From: Chloroflexi bacterium bin125
GTDB taxonomy: Bacteria; Chloroflexota; Dehalococcoidia; Bin125
Length of the DNA: 64,000 bases
Assembly (NCBI GenBank): GCA_002239025.1
Contig: MPNM01000014.1
Coordinates: forward strand, 1 to 64,000
Reading direction: 5' to 3'
The notes under the pieces: generated by a model
Database searches by the model: none
Seen by the model: only the letters and a program-made list of their open reading frames with translations
Told to the model about the DNA's origin: nothing
Position numbers and translations under genes: made by a program
Shown here: one piece after another, positions 16,697-24,003 of the stretch
How positions within the stretch are numbered: the first letter of the stretch is position 1
How the letters are laid out: every line of letters begins with the position of its first letter

Positions 16697-17004
16697 GTCA
16701 TCTCCTGCCGCCATGACTGGATCGAGTCTGCTCCGCCAGAGACGGCGGGAAGGATGTGCAGTTGGTCACCGTCGGCTACCCGATCCGAGAGTTCTTGGCG
16801 GTCGTAAATCAGCTCGTTGTTGATGTAGATGTTGACGTGCTGTCTGACGCGTCGAGCATCGTCGAGCACGAACTGGCCCAACGCCGGATAGGCCAAAATG
16901 AGGTCGTCGACCGCTTCACGTGCAGTCGAGCCGTTGACGTTAACGCGTTCGGGCACATCGACGTGGACTCGCAGTCCCTTCGCCATGCGAACTTCGATGC
17001 TCAT
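16693..17004 (-). CDS. MoaD/ThiS family ubiquitin-like sulfur-carrier protein
   Basis: This 103-residue beta-grasp protein resembles MoaD/ThiS: an alternating hydrophobic N-terminal hairpin (IEVRMAKGLRVHVDVP), the helix EAVDDLILAYPAL, and a C-terminal LHILPAVSGG. In standard carriers the Gly-Gly is the last pair of residues, ready for adenylation and thiocarboxylation. Here 12 residues follow it (ADSIQSWRQEMT), so it either needs processing, as for some fused carriers, or is not a sulfur donor. It is coupled by a 4-base overlap to the BNR-propeller gene. This pair suggests a dedicated function rather than molybdopterin synthesis, because no moa genes are near. Confidence 0.85.
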   Translation of the reverse strand: MSIEVRMAKGLRVHVDVPERVNVNGSTAREAVDDLILAYPALGQFVLDDARRVRQHVNIYINNELIYDRQELSDRVADGDQLHILPAVSGGADSIQSWRQEMT

Positions 17005-17117
17005 GAAGTACCCTCAAATCGCCGCGCCATCATAGCACGAGTGTTTGATGTTAAAGCTGGTGCAGCAGTCGATTGAGCAGGAGCCGTAACAGGTGACGTA
17101 ATGGAAGGAAGAGGTTG

Positions 17118-17507
17118 ATGGTTCAGGTCGTTGCCATGGACCACATCGTGCTTCGCGTGTCGGATGTGGCTCGGTCGTTGGATTGGTACACCGGTCAGCT
17201 TGGCCTCGCGCCGGTCAGAGTCGACGAGTGGCGCGCAGGGGAGTGTCCGTTTCCGTCGGTGCGAGTTTCGAAAGAAACGATCATCGATCTGATTGAGGGC
17301 GAGGTTGAACAGGACACGAGCAACCTCGACCACTTCTGCATGGTCGTCACCGCGGAGAGCATGGCGGCAGTGCGGGCATCGGGCGATTTCACGATTGTCC
17401 GTGACCCGGATTTTGAGCTCTACGGCGCCAGGGGCTACGCCGACGGCCTGTACATCGCTGATCCCGACGGCAACGAAATCGAACTGCGCGCCTATGCGGA
17501 TCAATAG
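17118..17507 (+). CDS. VOC family (glyoxalase/bleomycin-resistance fold) protein
   Basis: This small vicinal-oxygen-chelate protein (129 residues) has two beta-alpha-beta-beta-beta modules. Module one begins MDHIVLRVSDVARSLDWYTGQLGL. Module two begins LDHFCMVV and ends ADGLYIADPDGNEIELRAY. Metal-ligand candidates are the early His in MDHIVL, the mid His in LDHF and the final Glu in NEIELR. These proteins are metal-dependent lyases, dioxygenases or binding proteins. The ATG at 17118 is preferred to the TTG just before it, with GGAAGAGG upstream. It is the first of a same-strand run leading to the selenoprotein cluster. Confidence 0.88.
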   Translation: MVQVVAMDHIVLRVSDVARSLDWYTGQLGLAPVRVDEWRAGECPFPSVRVSKETIIDLIEGEVEQDTSNLDHFCMVVTAESMAAVRASGDFTIVRDPDFELYGARGYADGLYIADPDGNEIELRAYADQ

Positions 17508-17601
17508 AGTCCCGCTGAGTAGCGATAACTGCTCTGGATAGACAGCCTGCGATAGCCTGACTCGCGATACCTCACATCGTGAGAAGCTGAAGGAGTGTGC
17601 G

Positions 17602-18063
17602 ATGTCTGCACATAACGCCGATGCCAAGGCATTGGAGATGGGGCTCGATTTATCCACCAATCCGCCACTGGCCAACTACGTGCCGGCCGTGCGGACGGGA
17701 AATCTCGTGTTTCTCTCGGGACACGGACCATTCCAGGACGGCGAGCTGATTCGTGGCAAGCTGGGCGCCGACCTCGATGTTGACGCCGGCTATCAGGCGG
17801 CACGAGCCGTGATGGTGCAGCTCCTGGGCTCGCTGCGAGCAGAGATCGCGTCGCTTGACCGTGTTTCGCGGATTGTGAAGCTGCTCTGCATGGTGAATTG
17901 CACGCCTGACTTCGGCAATCACCCTGGCGTCGCGAATGGAGCATCGGACCTGTTGGTCGAACTCTTCGGCGACACCGGACGACACGCACGCTCGGCGGTG
18001 GGCATGCAGTCCTTGCCCATGGGCATGTCGGTCGAGATCGAAATGATCGTCGAAATCGAGTAG
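17602..18063 (+). CDS. RidA (YjgF/YER057c/UK114) family protein
   Basis: This 153-residue protein is of the RidA superfamily, of the somewhat longer subtype that begins with an extra helix. Visible are PPLANYVPAVRTGNLVFLSGHGP and the helix-strand DRVSRIVKLLCMVNC. The C-terminal signature is RHARSAVGMQSLPMGMSVEIEMIVEI, with the Arg after the GRHA turn in the position of the family's substrate-contacting Arg. RidA proteins hydrolyse reactive enamines/imines or act in related ring-opening steps. It has a good GAAGGAG site before the ATG. Confidence 0.9.
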   Translation: MSAHNADAKALEMGLDLSTNPPLANYVPAVRTGNLVFLSGHGPFQDGELIRGKLGADLDVDAGYQAARAVMVQLLGSLRAEIASLDRVSRIVKLLCMVNCTPDFGNHPGVANGASDLLVELFGDTGRHARSAVGMQSLPMGMSVEIEMIVEIE

Positions 18064-18073
18064 CAACCACCAA

Positions 18074-18144
18074 GACCCTCTCACAGAGCGAGAGGGCAAG
18101 GGCGAGTCATCCCCTCTCCCTCAGGGAGAGGGCCAGGGTGAGGG
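18074..18144 (+). repeat. Palindromic repeat, family 1, two tandem copies
   Basis: A diverged copy (18074-18106, CCCTCTCACAGAGCGAGAGGG plus tail) is followed by a near-consensus copy (18111-18144, CCCTCTCCCTCAGGGAGAGGG plus CCAGGGTGAGGG). They fill the gap between RidA and the LLM oxidoreductase and end 33 bases before the latter's ATG, so they could affect read-through into the selenoprotein cluster. Confidence 0.75.
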
Positions 18145-18177
18145 CCGGTTCCCTCGCCACCAGAAAGAGACAACAAC

Positions 18178-19176
18178 ATGAGACTTGGCATCCTGGCCGG
18201 ATTCGACGCCAACTGGCAGGACACATTGGAGAAGGTCAAGATCGCTGAGGACCTTGGCTACGAAATGATCTCCACCGGCGAGGCCTGGGGACACTCCGTG
18301 TTGCCCTGGCTTACAGTGATCGCCGCCAACACCGACAAGATCCAGATCGGCACGGGCATCCTCAACACCTTCTCGCGATCGCCCGGCGCCATTGCCCAGG
18401 AATTCGCGACGCTCGAGACGATCTCCGGCGGCCGCATGGTTTGCGGACTCGGCTCTTCGGGCAACCTGGTGATCGAGGGATTCCACGGCGTCGAGTTCGA
18501 TCGTCCGCTGCGCCGGATTCGCGAATACACCGAAATCATCAAAATGTTGCTCAGCGGTCAGCGGCTGCAATACGAAGGCGAGATCTACACGTTGCAGCGC
18601 GGATTCCGGCTGCTGGGATTTCAGCCCGTACGTGAAGACCTGCCAGTCTGGATCGCGGCGATCACGCCGCGCTCAATCCAGCAGACTGGTGAAATTGCCG
18701 ATGGCATCTACCCAATCCATTGGCCAAAGAAGTCGTTCGAGCCGCTCAAGCGCCAGCTTGCCGGCGCATCGCGCGACGCAGGCCGCCCGGAAGACTCCGT
18801 CACGATTGCACCCTTCACCAACGTCTACGTCACTGGCGAGGGTGACGACGAGTCGGTCTGGCGCAACGCTCGGCAGCCGCTCTTCCACTACACGAACCGG
18901 ATGGGCTCGTTCTACTGGCAGATGCTCTCCCGCTCCGGCTACGAGTCGGAGATCAAGGACTCACGCGCTGCCTGGGCCGACCGCGATTCCGAGGGCGCGC
19001 TGATGGCGTTCTCAGAGAACATGGTCCGCGAGATCCAGGTGATTGGATCGATTGAAGAGGTGCCGGATCTCCTGCAAGCGCGATCCGACGCCGGCGCCGA
19101 ACTGCAGATGGTTCCGCTGCCCCGGGGCACGACGGCTGAGGTCGGGCGTCGGCTCGAGCAGTACCTCGGTGGATAG
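18178..19176 (+). CDS. LLM class (luciferase-like) flavin/F420-dependent oxidoreductase
   Basis: This 332-residue TIM-barrel oxidoreductase is of the luciferase-like superfamily. It has the N-terminal strand MRLGILAGFD, the loop EAWGHSVLPWLTVIAANTDKIQIGTGILN (a characteristic T-x-x-I-x-x-G-T-x-I element), GGRMVCGLGSSGN (flavin phosphate loop), and PVWIAAITPRSIQQTGEIADG near the C-terminal barrel strands. Members use FMN or F420; which one cannot be decided here, although F420-using methylene-tetrahydromethanopterin-reductase-like members are common in Chloroflexota. It is the first gene of the run LLM - Rdx - UGSC selenoprotein - partner, with 21 bases to the next start. A role in delivering oxidised or reduced substrate to the selenoprotein is inferred only. 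Confidence 0.9.
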   Translation: MRLGILAGFDANWQDTLEKVKIAEDLGYEMISTGEAWGHSVLPWLTVIAANTDKIQIGTGILNTFSRSPGAIAQEFATLETISGGRMVCGLGSSGNLVIEGFHGVEFDRPLRRIREYTEIIKMLLSGQRLQYEGEIYTLQRGFRLLGFQPVREDLPVWIAAITPRSIQQTGEIADGIYPIHWPKKSFEPLKRQLAGASRDAGRPEDSVTIAPFTNVYVTGEGDDESVWRNARQPLFHYTNRMGSFYWQMLSRSGYESEIKDSRAAWADRDSEGALMAFSENMVREIQVIGSIEEVPDLLQARSDAGAELQMVPLPRGTTAEVGRRLEQYLGG

Positions 19177-19197
19177 CGTTCGCTGAAGGATTGGCCG

Positions 19198-19449
19198 ATG
19201 TCCGAGCAACAGATTGCAATCGAGGTCGTCTACTGCGCCGACTGCGGCTACTGGCCGCGGACGTCGTGGATGCTGGGCGAGTTGATGACCGACATCCAAC
19301 ACATGGTCTCCGACGTGAAACTGATTCCGGACACCAAAGGCCTCTTCGAGTGGAAGGTCAACGGAGAACTGGTCTTCAGCAAGGCTGCGATGGGCCGGTT
19401 CCCCGACATGGATGAGCTGCGCGAGATAATCTACGCCCATCTGGACTGA
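19198..19449 (+). CDS. Rdx family SelW/SelT/SelH-like thioredoxin-fold protein (Cys form)
   Basis: This 83-residue protein is of the SelW/SelT/SelH (Rdx) family. The redox loop directly follows strand one: IEVVYC13ADC16GYW. In SelW the second redox position is often selenocysteine; here both are cysteine codons. The later strand-turn GLFEWKVNGELVFSKAAMGRFPD matches the family's F-E-(V/I)-x-x-(N/D)-G-x-x-(I/V)-(F/W)-S-K motif, which makes assignment firm. Rdx proteins are small thiol reductases or bind glutathione/protein thiols. Its position 23 bases before a selenocysteine protein suggests that it is the electron donor or resolving partner. That pairing is inference. Confidence 0.9.
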   Translation: MSEQQIAIEVVYCADCGYWPRTSWMLGELMTDIQHMVSDVKLIPDTKGLFEWKVNGELVFSKAAMGRFPDMDELREIIYAHLD

Positions 19450-19472
19450 GCTGTTCGACGAGCAGGAGCAGA

Positions 19473-20033
19473 ATGATGGCTGAAACAATTGAAGTTCTGA
19501 GTCCGCTAGCTCATGTCGCCGTGCATGAGGCGACTCCTGCGCCGCGCCCACTATCTCTCGATGGCCTGCGGCCGGGCATCCTGGAGAACCGCAAAGCCAA
19601 CGCCCGTCTGTTGATGGAGACGATGGTTGAACGTCTTGGCGAACGGTTTGATCTGGGTGAGATGGTGGTCGGCAGCAAACCGGTCGGCGGACCGCCATCA
19701 GACTCGACGATTGACTCATTGCGCAACGGAGCCGACTTCCTCCTGATTGGGAGCTGCGATTGAGGAAGCTGCACGACGTGGAGTGTCCACGCCTCAGTCC
19801 TCTTCGAAGAGATGGGAATTCCCACCGTTACGGTGGGCACATCGGCCTTTACCGACCTGCTGCAACTGGAAGCCGAGCAGCGCGGTCTGCCCGAACTTGA
19901 CCGACTAATCGTGCCGCATCCGCTGGGCGGCCTCAGACCGGAACGCGTACGCGCCCGGATCGATGATGGCGTCCTTGATCGATTGGAAGCGGCGCTGCTC
20001 GGACAGGCGCCCAGTCAGGCGGCTGGATCGTGA
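19473..20033 (+). CDS. UGSC family selenoprotein (in-frame TGA = selenocysteine 97)
   Basis: The gene opens at ATG 19473 (AGGAG five bases upstream) and reads continuously to 20033 if the TGA at 19761-19763 is decoded as selenocysteine. This gives 186 residues with Sec97. Around the TGA the protein reads LLIGSCD-U-GSCTTWSVH, the defining U-G-S-C motif of the UGSC (seleno)protein family, whose non-Sec relatives have Cys there. Upstream and downstream parts share one frame, and the downstream segment (EEMGIPTVTVGTSAFTDLLQ, VPHPLGG) is clearly coding. A SECIS-type hairpin follows the TGA. Sec97 and Cys100 would make a selenenylsulfide redox pair; a further Cys is at 95 (SCDU). The true stop TGA (20031-20033) overlaps the GTG of the next gene. 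The biochemical function of the family is not known to me. Confidence 0.92.
19762..19795 (+). promoter_or_regulatory. Candidate bacterial SECIS element
   Basis: The mRNA just 3' of the Sec codon can fold into a perfect 6-bp stem CGTGGA (19777-19782)/TCCACG (19786-19791) with loop GTG. The loop starts 19 bases after the TGA and its first base is G. Both features meet the published bacterial SECIS rules (16-37 bases, G among the first two loop bases). A lower helix GAGG (19762-19765, including two bases of the TGA) with CCTC (19792-19795) can close beneath an 11-base one-sided bulge. SelB binding is inferred. Confidence 0.75.
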
Positions 20034-21088
20034 CGGCAGCACGCGGCCGAGAGGCTGAACGATTCACGCTGCCGTCCGATCCGTTTGATTTTTCACAGGA
20101 GTGCATCCGTCGCGGCTGGTCGGATGGACTGCCGCTTGTCCCGCCCACGACTGAGCGCGTTGCGGCGACGCTGGAGAGTACAGACCGCGACCCGCTCGAC
20201 GTGCTTGGCGTGCTTTCACCGCGTCAGGGCGAGGCGACGGTCCAGGGCATTGCGATCAATGCGGTGATGGCGGGCTGCAGGCCGCAGCAGTTTCCGATCG
20301 TGCTTGCTGCCGTCGAAGCGATATCCCAACCTCCATTCAATCTCGATGGGATCAATGCGACCACGCATCCCTGTGCTGTGTTCGTCCTGGCATCAGGACC
20401 CGCAGCTCGTTCGGCCGGCATTCATGGCGGATCGGGTTGCTTTGGCCCGACCTTTCCCTCCAACGCGACGATCGGGCGCGCCGTCCGATTGGTGCAACTG
20501 AATATCGCCGGCGCAACGCCGGGTCGCGGCGATCGAGCGACGCAAGGCACGCCAGCCAAGTTCGCGTTCTGCGCCACGGAGCGCGAAGATGCCTCGCCCT
20601 GGCCGCCGTTTCAATCCACCCGAGGGCTGAATGCGGAGGACAGTTGCGTCACGACCTGGGCCTGCGAGGGCCCGCACAACATCCAGGACCACGGCAGCAA
20701 CACGGCAGCCGGGATCTTGCAAACGGTCGCCGGCGCCATGGGACAGGCAGGATCGAACAACATCCTGGGCAAGGGCGAGCCGGTCCTGGCCTTTGGTCCT
20801 GAGCATGCCGAGACCGTCGCCTCGGAAGGCTGGACGCGAGAAGGCGTGCAGGAATACCTCTGGGAGAACGCTCGCTACCCGGCCAGCAAGCTGAGCGAGG
20901 AGTTCCTCGAGTCCGTCAACATCCGCATGGCCGGCGGCGTGTTACCGACCCACAGCTCCGACGAGTGGCTGCCAATCTCGGACAGGCCGGAGGAGATTCA
21001 CATCATCGTCGCCGGCGGTCCCGGCAAGCACTCCTGTTGGATGCCAACGTTTGGCGGCATGACTCGTCCGGTGACAGTGTCGCTGTAG
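20030..21088 (+). CDS. Conserved protein of unknown function, partner of the UGSC selenoprotein
   Basis: This 352-residue soluble protein has no domain I can name with confidence. Its GTG start overlaps the selenoprotein stop by four bases (GTGA), so the two are translationally coupled. The N-terminal half has DFSQECIRRGWSDGLPLVPPT and a segment rich in Gly/Pro (SPRQGEATVQGIAINAVMAGCRP). The middle has HGGSGCFGPTFPSNATIGRA and EDSCVTTWACEGPHNIQDH, with several Cys. The end has IHIIVAGGPGKHSCWMPTFG. The string SCVTTWAC resembles the GSCTTW of the selenoprotein, possibly by chance. There is no signal peptide and no membrane segment. A role as a catalytic partner is inferred from coupling alone. 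Confidence 0.8.
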   Translation: MTAARGREAERFTLPSDPFDFSQECIRRGWSDGLPLVPPTTERVAATLESTDRDPLDVLGVLSPRQGEATVQGIAINAVMAGCRPQQFPIVLAAVEAISQPPFNLDGINATTHPCAVFVLASGPAARSAGIHGGSGCFGPTFPSNATIGRAVRLVQLNIAGATPGRGDRATQGTPAKFAFCATEREDASPWPPFQSTRGLNAEDSCVTTWACEGPHNIQDHGSNTAAGILQTVAGAMGQAGSNNILGKGEPVLAFGPEHAETVASEGWTREGVQEYLWENARYPASKLSEEFLESVNIRMAGGVLPTHSSDEWLPISDRPEEIHIIVAGGPGKHSCWMPTFGGMTRPVTVSL

Positions 21089-21105
21089 GGGACGCCCTCA
21101 TCACC

Positions 21106-21133
21106 GTCATTCCCGCGCCACGCGCGGGTTTCT
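21106..21133 (+). repeat. Palindromic repeat, family 2, copy C
   Basis: GTCATTCCCGCGCCACGCGCGGGTTTCTCG, a family 2 unit 17 bases after the UGSC partner's stop. With its inverted relative at 21170-21203 it fills the convergent gap and could act as a terminator for both genes. Confidence 0.65.
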
Positions 21134-21169
21134 CGTCGTCTTGGGCCCTGACGTCTGTACCAAATGCTG

Positions 21170-21203
21170 CGAGATTGCCGCGGCGGAGCGCGGCAATGAC
21201 GAT
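21170..21203 (-). repeat. Palindromic repeat, family 2, copy D (inverted)
   Basis: CGAGATTGCCGCGGCGGAGCGCGGCAATGACGAT, facing copy C with the same outer bases (GAGAT...ATGACGA). It is located 26 bases before the 3' end of the DUF6282 gene. Confidence 0.6.
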
Positions 21204-21229
21204 GTGTTGGTCAGTGCCGAAGTCCCTGC

Positions 21230-22096
21230 TCATAATCCAAGCAGCGCACCGGGATTGTCGCGGCACATCGTCTGGATCTCGCCGGCGGTGAATCCCTCTT
21301 CGAGGAATCGGTCGATCCAGAGGGCGAAGCCGATCGGTGGGTCGGGATTTGCCGCTTGACCGAGGTCGGTGGCGAGAATGGTGTGCCCTGGACCGACCGC
21401 TCGGACCTGCTCCATGACTTGCGGTACTGCTGTGTCGGCGTCGCTGTGATAGCTAACGATCGCGCATTGCTCGAGGAATCCACCGAGTTCGGCGATGGAT
21501 CGTTGAGCGTCAATCGGCCACCAGAAACTGGCGTGTGTGATCACGCATTCGATTCCGCGCTCTCTGGCCGAAGTGACGAGCGGGATGCCTTCCTCGACAC
21601 TGACGTGTCCGGATGCCAACACCGCGTTGTGCTCGGCTATCAGGTCGAGGATGTCGTGAATGACGGGCAGCAGTTGTCCGGCATCGTCCAGCAACTGGAT
21701 GGGTTCTTGCGAGCTGAAGTACCGGCCCGGGCGATGAGAGCGCCAATGGACCGCGTCAAAGGTCGGCATCCAGACGACCTTCGTGCCCAGCTTGAGCGCG
21801 ATACGCAACGCCTCGGGATTGAGCCCTCCGACGCCGTGATCAAGGGCGATTCCGCCGAAGATGTCGAGCGCGGGGAAATCGTCCTTCAACGCCCAGGCAA
21901 TCGGTTGTGTGGGATATTCGTGACTTTTGAGAACGATCCCGGACATTCGACGCGTCTGTGCGGCCCTGGCGAGCTGCCGCGCGTCCATGCGACGTTCGGT
22001 GTACGGGTCGGGGCCGGCATGGACGTGGACATCGACCGCGCCTTCAAGCAGGGCCAGCGCGTGGTCCGAAGGCTGGATGGTTGCTGAGTCAGTCAC
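21230..22096 (-). CDS. DUF6282 family metal-dependent hydrolase-like protein
   Basis: This 288-residue protein is of the DUF6282 family, amidohydrolase-like TIM barrels. The metal-binding start is EGAVDVHVHAGPDPYTERR; further histidines lie in LKSHEYPT, DHGVGG, LASGHVSVEEG and VITHASFWWP, and an Asp in LATDLGQ. The open frame extends well upstream through low-quality sequence. The GTG at 22094-22096 overlaps the upstream nucleoside hydrolase stop by four bases (GTGA) and places the domain right at the N-terminus, so it is chosen. The coupling suggests joint action with the nucleoside hydrolase homologue, perhaps on a ribosyl- or ring-containing compound. Substrate unknown. Confidence 0.85.
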   Translation of the reverse strand: MTDSATIQPSDHALALLEGAVDVHVHAGPDPYTERRMDARQLARAAQTRRMSGIVLKSHEYPTQPIAWALKDDFPALDIFGGIALDHGVGGLNPEALRIALKLGTKVVWMPTFDAVHWRSHRPGRYFSSQEPIQLLDDAGQLLPVIHDILDLIAEHNAVLASGHVSVEEGIPLVTSARERGIECVITHASFWWPIDAQRSIAELGGFLEQCAIVSYHSDADTAVPQVMEQVRAVGPGHTILATDLGQAANPDPPIGFALWIDRFLEEGFTAGEIQTMCRDNPGALLGL

Positions 22097-23025
22097 GTCG
22101 CGAAACCAGCGCTTCTGGTCCCAGCGTGGAATTCGGCGAGCTTGGTGAATAGATCGTTGAAGATAGGGTCGCGTCGCACGTAGTGTGCCTCGGTGAACGG
22201 AGCATGCGGTGCATCGTCGGGAGGCACCGCCCAGGTCATGTCGTTGGTGAGCATCGGGCGGACCGTACTCCGGGTTTGCACCCAGGCTTCGGCGATCAGG
22301 TAGCCGATGGCGGAGAGGTCCCAAATCTCTTTGGAACGTCCCGGATATTGCTCGTTGTGATCGCGGAAGATGTCGCAGAGATACTCACCGATCGGTCCCT
22401 GCGGTCTGATATATGCGTCGAGTTCGGCGGTGCTCGTGAGCAAGTGCGAGGCAGCGCCGTAGCAGGGGATGTGGATGAGCGGCGCTCCGCTGTCGAACAC
22501 GGCTCGCGCAGCGATCGGATCCTGGTAGAGGTTGAACTCGCGGGCGTCGTCGCGATGCTGAGGCTGCCCGCCAAGCCAGACAATCACAATACGACGGGCG
22601 ATCTGCGGCGCGTCGTTCAGGGCTGACGCGACATTGGTCAATGCGCCAATGGCGGCGACAAAGAGTGGTCCGTCTCTGGGCTCCATGGCCCGCTGGATCA
22701 GGTCATCAGAGGCAGCATTCTTAACTGATGGATGGTCGTCGCTGAGGAATCGGTCTGCTCCGCGCATCACACGATTGCCGGGATCGACATTCAGGCGCTC
22801 CAACAGACGGTAAATCTCCGCTTCGGATTCGGTCACGCCTTCTGCCGGAGAATTGCCCTGACGCATGAAGAGTGTGGCGTAGATCGCTTCCAACTGCAGC
22901 CGGTCTTGCGAGAGCAACGCATGGACCACGGCGAACTGGTCGTCGATCTCGTTGGCGGTGTCGGTGTCGAGCACCATTGGGACGCGATTCGGCGGGGCGG
23001 GTGGACTCAAAACGTGATGCTGCAT
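22093..23025 (-). CDS. Nucleoside hydrolase (IunH-like) family protein
   Basis: This 310-residue protein is of the inosine-uridine nucleoside N-ribohydrolase family. The Asp-rich calcium-binding motif is VLDTDTANEIDDQFAVVHAL; the family consensus D-x-D-x-x-x-D-D is present with N for one position. Further signatures are AAIGALTNVASAL (calcium/ribose loop) and EFNLYQDPIAARAVF, which matches the E-F-N-x-x-x-D-P-x-A-A motif. It would cleave the N-glycosidic bond of nucleosides or related ribosides in the cytoplasm. It is coupled to the DUF6282 gene, so the true substrate may be something other than an ordinary nucleoside. Confidence 0.9.
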   Translation of the reverse strand: MQHHVLSPPAPPNRVPMVLDTDTANEIDDQFAVVHALLSQDRLQLEAIYATLFMRQGNSPAEGVTESEAEIYRLLERLNVDPGNRVMRGADRFLSDDHPSVKNAASDDLIQRAMEPRDGPLFVAAIGALTNVASALNDAPQIARRIVIVWLGGQPQHRDDAREFNLYQDPIAARAVFDSGAPLIHIPCYGAASHLLTSTAELDAYIRPQGPIGEYLCDIFRDHNEQYPGRSKEIWDLSAIGYLIAEAWVQTRSTVRPMLTNDMTWAVPPDDAPHAPFTEAHYVRRDPIFNDLFTKLAEFHAGTRSAGFAT

Positions 23026-23099
23026 GGATTCAGGGTAAAGGCGGGCAATGAGGGCGTAGTCTGAGGGCGACTGAACTGCACTAGTTGAGAGGATTGACG

Positions 23100-23936
23100 A
23101 TGAAGTACGGCGTGTTCATTTTCGCAACAGATCTGGCCATGGACCCGGTCTCGCTGGCTGTCGCCGCCGAGGAGCGCGGCTTCGAGTCGCTGTTTGTGCC
23201 CGAGCACGTTCACATGCCTGTCGAACGCGAAACGAGGTTCCCGCGTTCCGAGGACGGATCGCTGCCGGACGAGTATCGCCGGATTCACGATCCGTTTGTG
23301 GCCCTGGCTGCTGCAGCCGGCGCAACCTCGGAGATTCGCCTGGGCACCGGCATTTGCCTGGTAACCGAGCATGAGCCAATTGCGTTAGCAAAGCAGATCG
23401 CGTCGCTGGACATGATTTCCGGCGGTCGCTTCGAGTTTGGCATCGGCGCTGGCTGGCTGGCCGAGGAGATGGAGCCACTGGGTGTGCGCTTCGCCGATCG
23501 CTGGAAGGTGACGGAACAGCGAATCGCTGCGATGAAGGAGATGTGGACGCAGGACGAGGCTGAGTATCACTCGGAGTTCGTCGACATTCCCAAGACCTAC
23601 GTGATTCCCAAGCCGACTCAGAATCCGTATCCGCCAATCCTGATCGGCGCCGGCAGCAAGTGGGCGCGACAGCGGATTGTCGACTGGGCCGACGGCTGGC
23701 TGCCGAACATCACGGCGCCCGGCTTCGTCGAGCGTGGGATCCAGGACATCCAGTCGAGAGCGTCGGAGGCGGGACGAGACTTCGACGAGATCTCAATCAA
23801 CGTCTTTGGTGCGGTTGAGGATGGCCTGGCCGAGTACGAGCGCATGGGAGTCGACCGCTGCGTCTTCCGCTTGCCGGATGAGGGTGCGGACACGGTCATT
23901 CCGGAGCTGGATCGTCTGGCGAAGCTGATCGCGTAG
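23100..23936 (+). CDS. LLM class F420/flavin-dependent oxidoreductase
   Basis: This 278-residue luciferase-like TIM-barrel enzyme has the start MKYGVFIFATDLAMDPVSLA, FVPEHVHMPV, the loop EIRLGTGICLVTEHEPIALAKQIASLDMISGGRFEFGIGAGW, and PPILIGAGSKWARQRIVDWADGW. This type is often annotated as a TIGR03619-like F420-dependent oxidoreductase. It is about 55 residues shorter than the LLM enzyme at 18.2 kb and clearly a different subfamily. ATG 23100 has GAGAGGA eight bases upstream and is preferred over an upstream in-frame TTG. The gene is monocistronic, divergent from the nucleoside hydrolase. Confidence 0.9.
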   Translation: MKYGVFIFATDLAMDPVSLAVAAEERGFESLFVPEHVHMPVERETRFPRSEDGSLPDEYRRIHDPFVALAAAAGATSEIRLGTGICLVTEHEPIALAKQIASLDMISGGRFEFGIGAGWLAEEMEPLGVRFADRWKVTEQRIAAMKEMWTQDEAEYHSEFVDIPKTYVIPKPTQNPYPPILIGAGSKWARQRIVDWADGWLPNITAPGFVERGIQDIQSRASEAGRDFDEISINVFGAVEDGLAEYERMGVDRCVFRLPDEGADTVIPELDRLAKLIA

Positions 23937-24003
23937 CGATCATGAGGGCTCTCCCCCGGGAAGCTCTCCCGCCAAGCACGTAAGACCTTTTGGGGAAGTT
24001 GCC

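Noticed and set aside
19473-19763. A 96-residue protein ending at the TGA as a complete gene
   Set aside because: The same frame continues as clearly coding sequence after the TGA and the motif around it is that of a selenoprotein. The short form would lack the second half of the domain.
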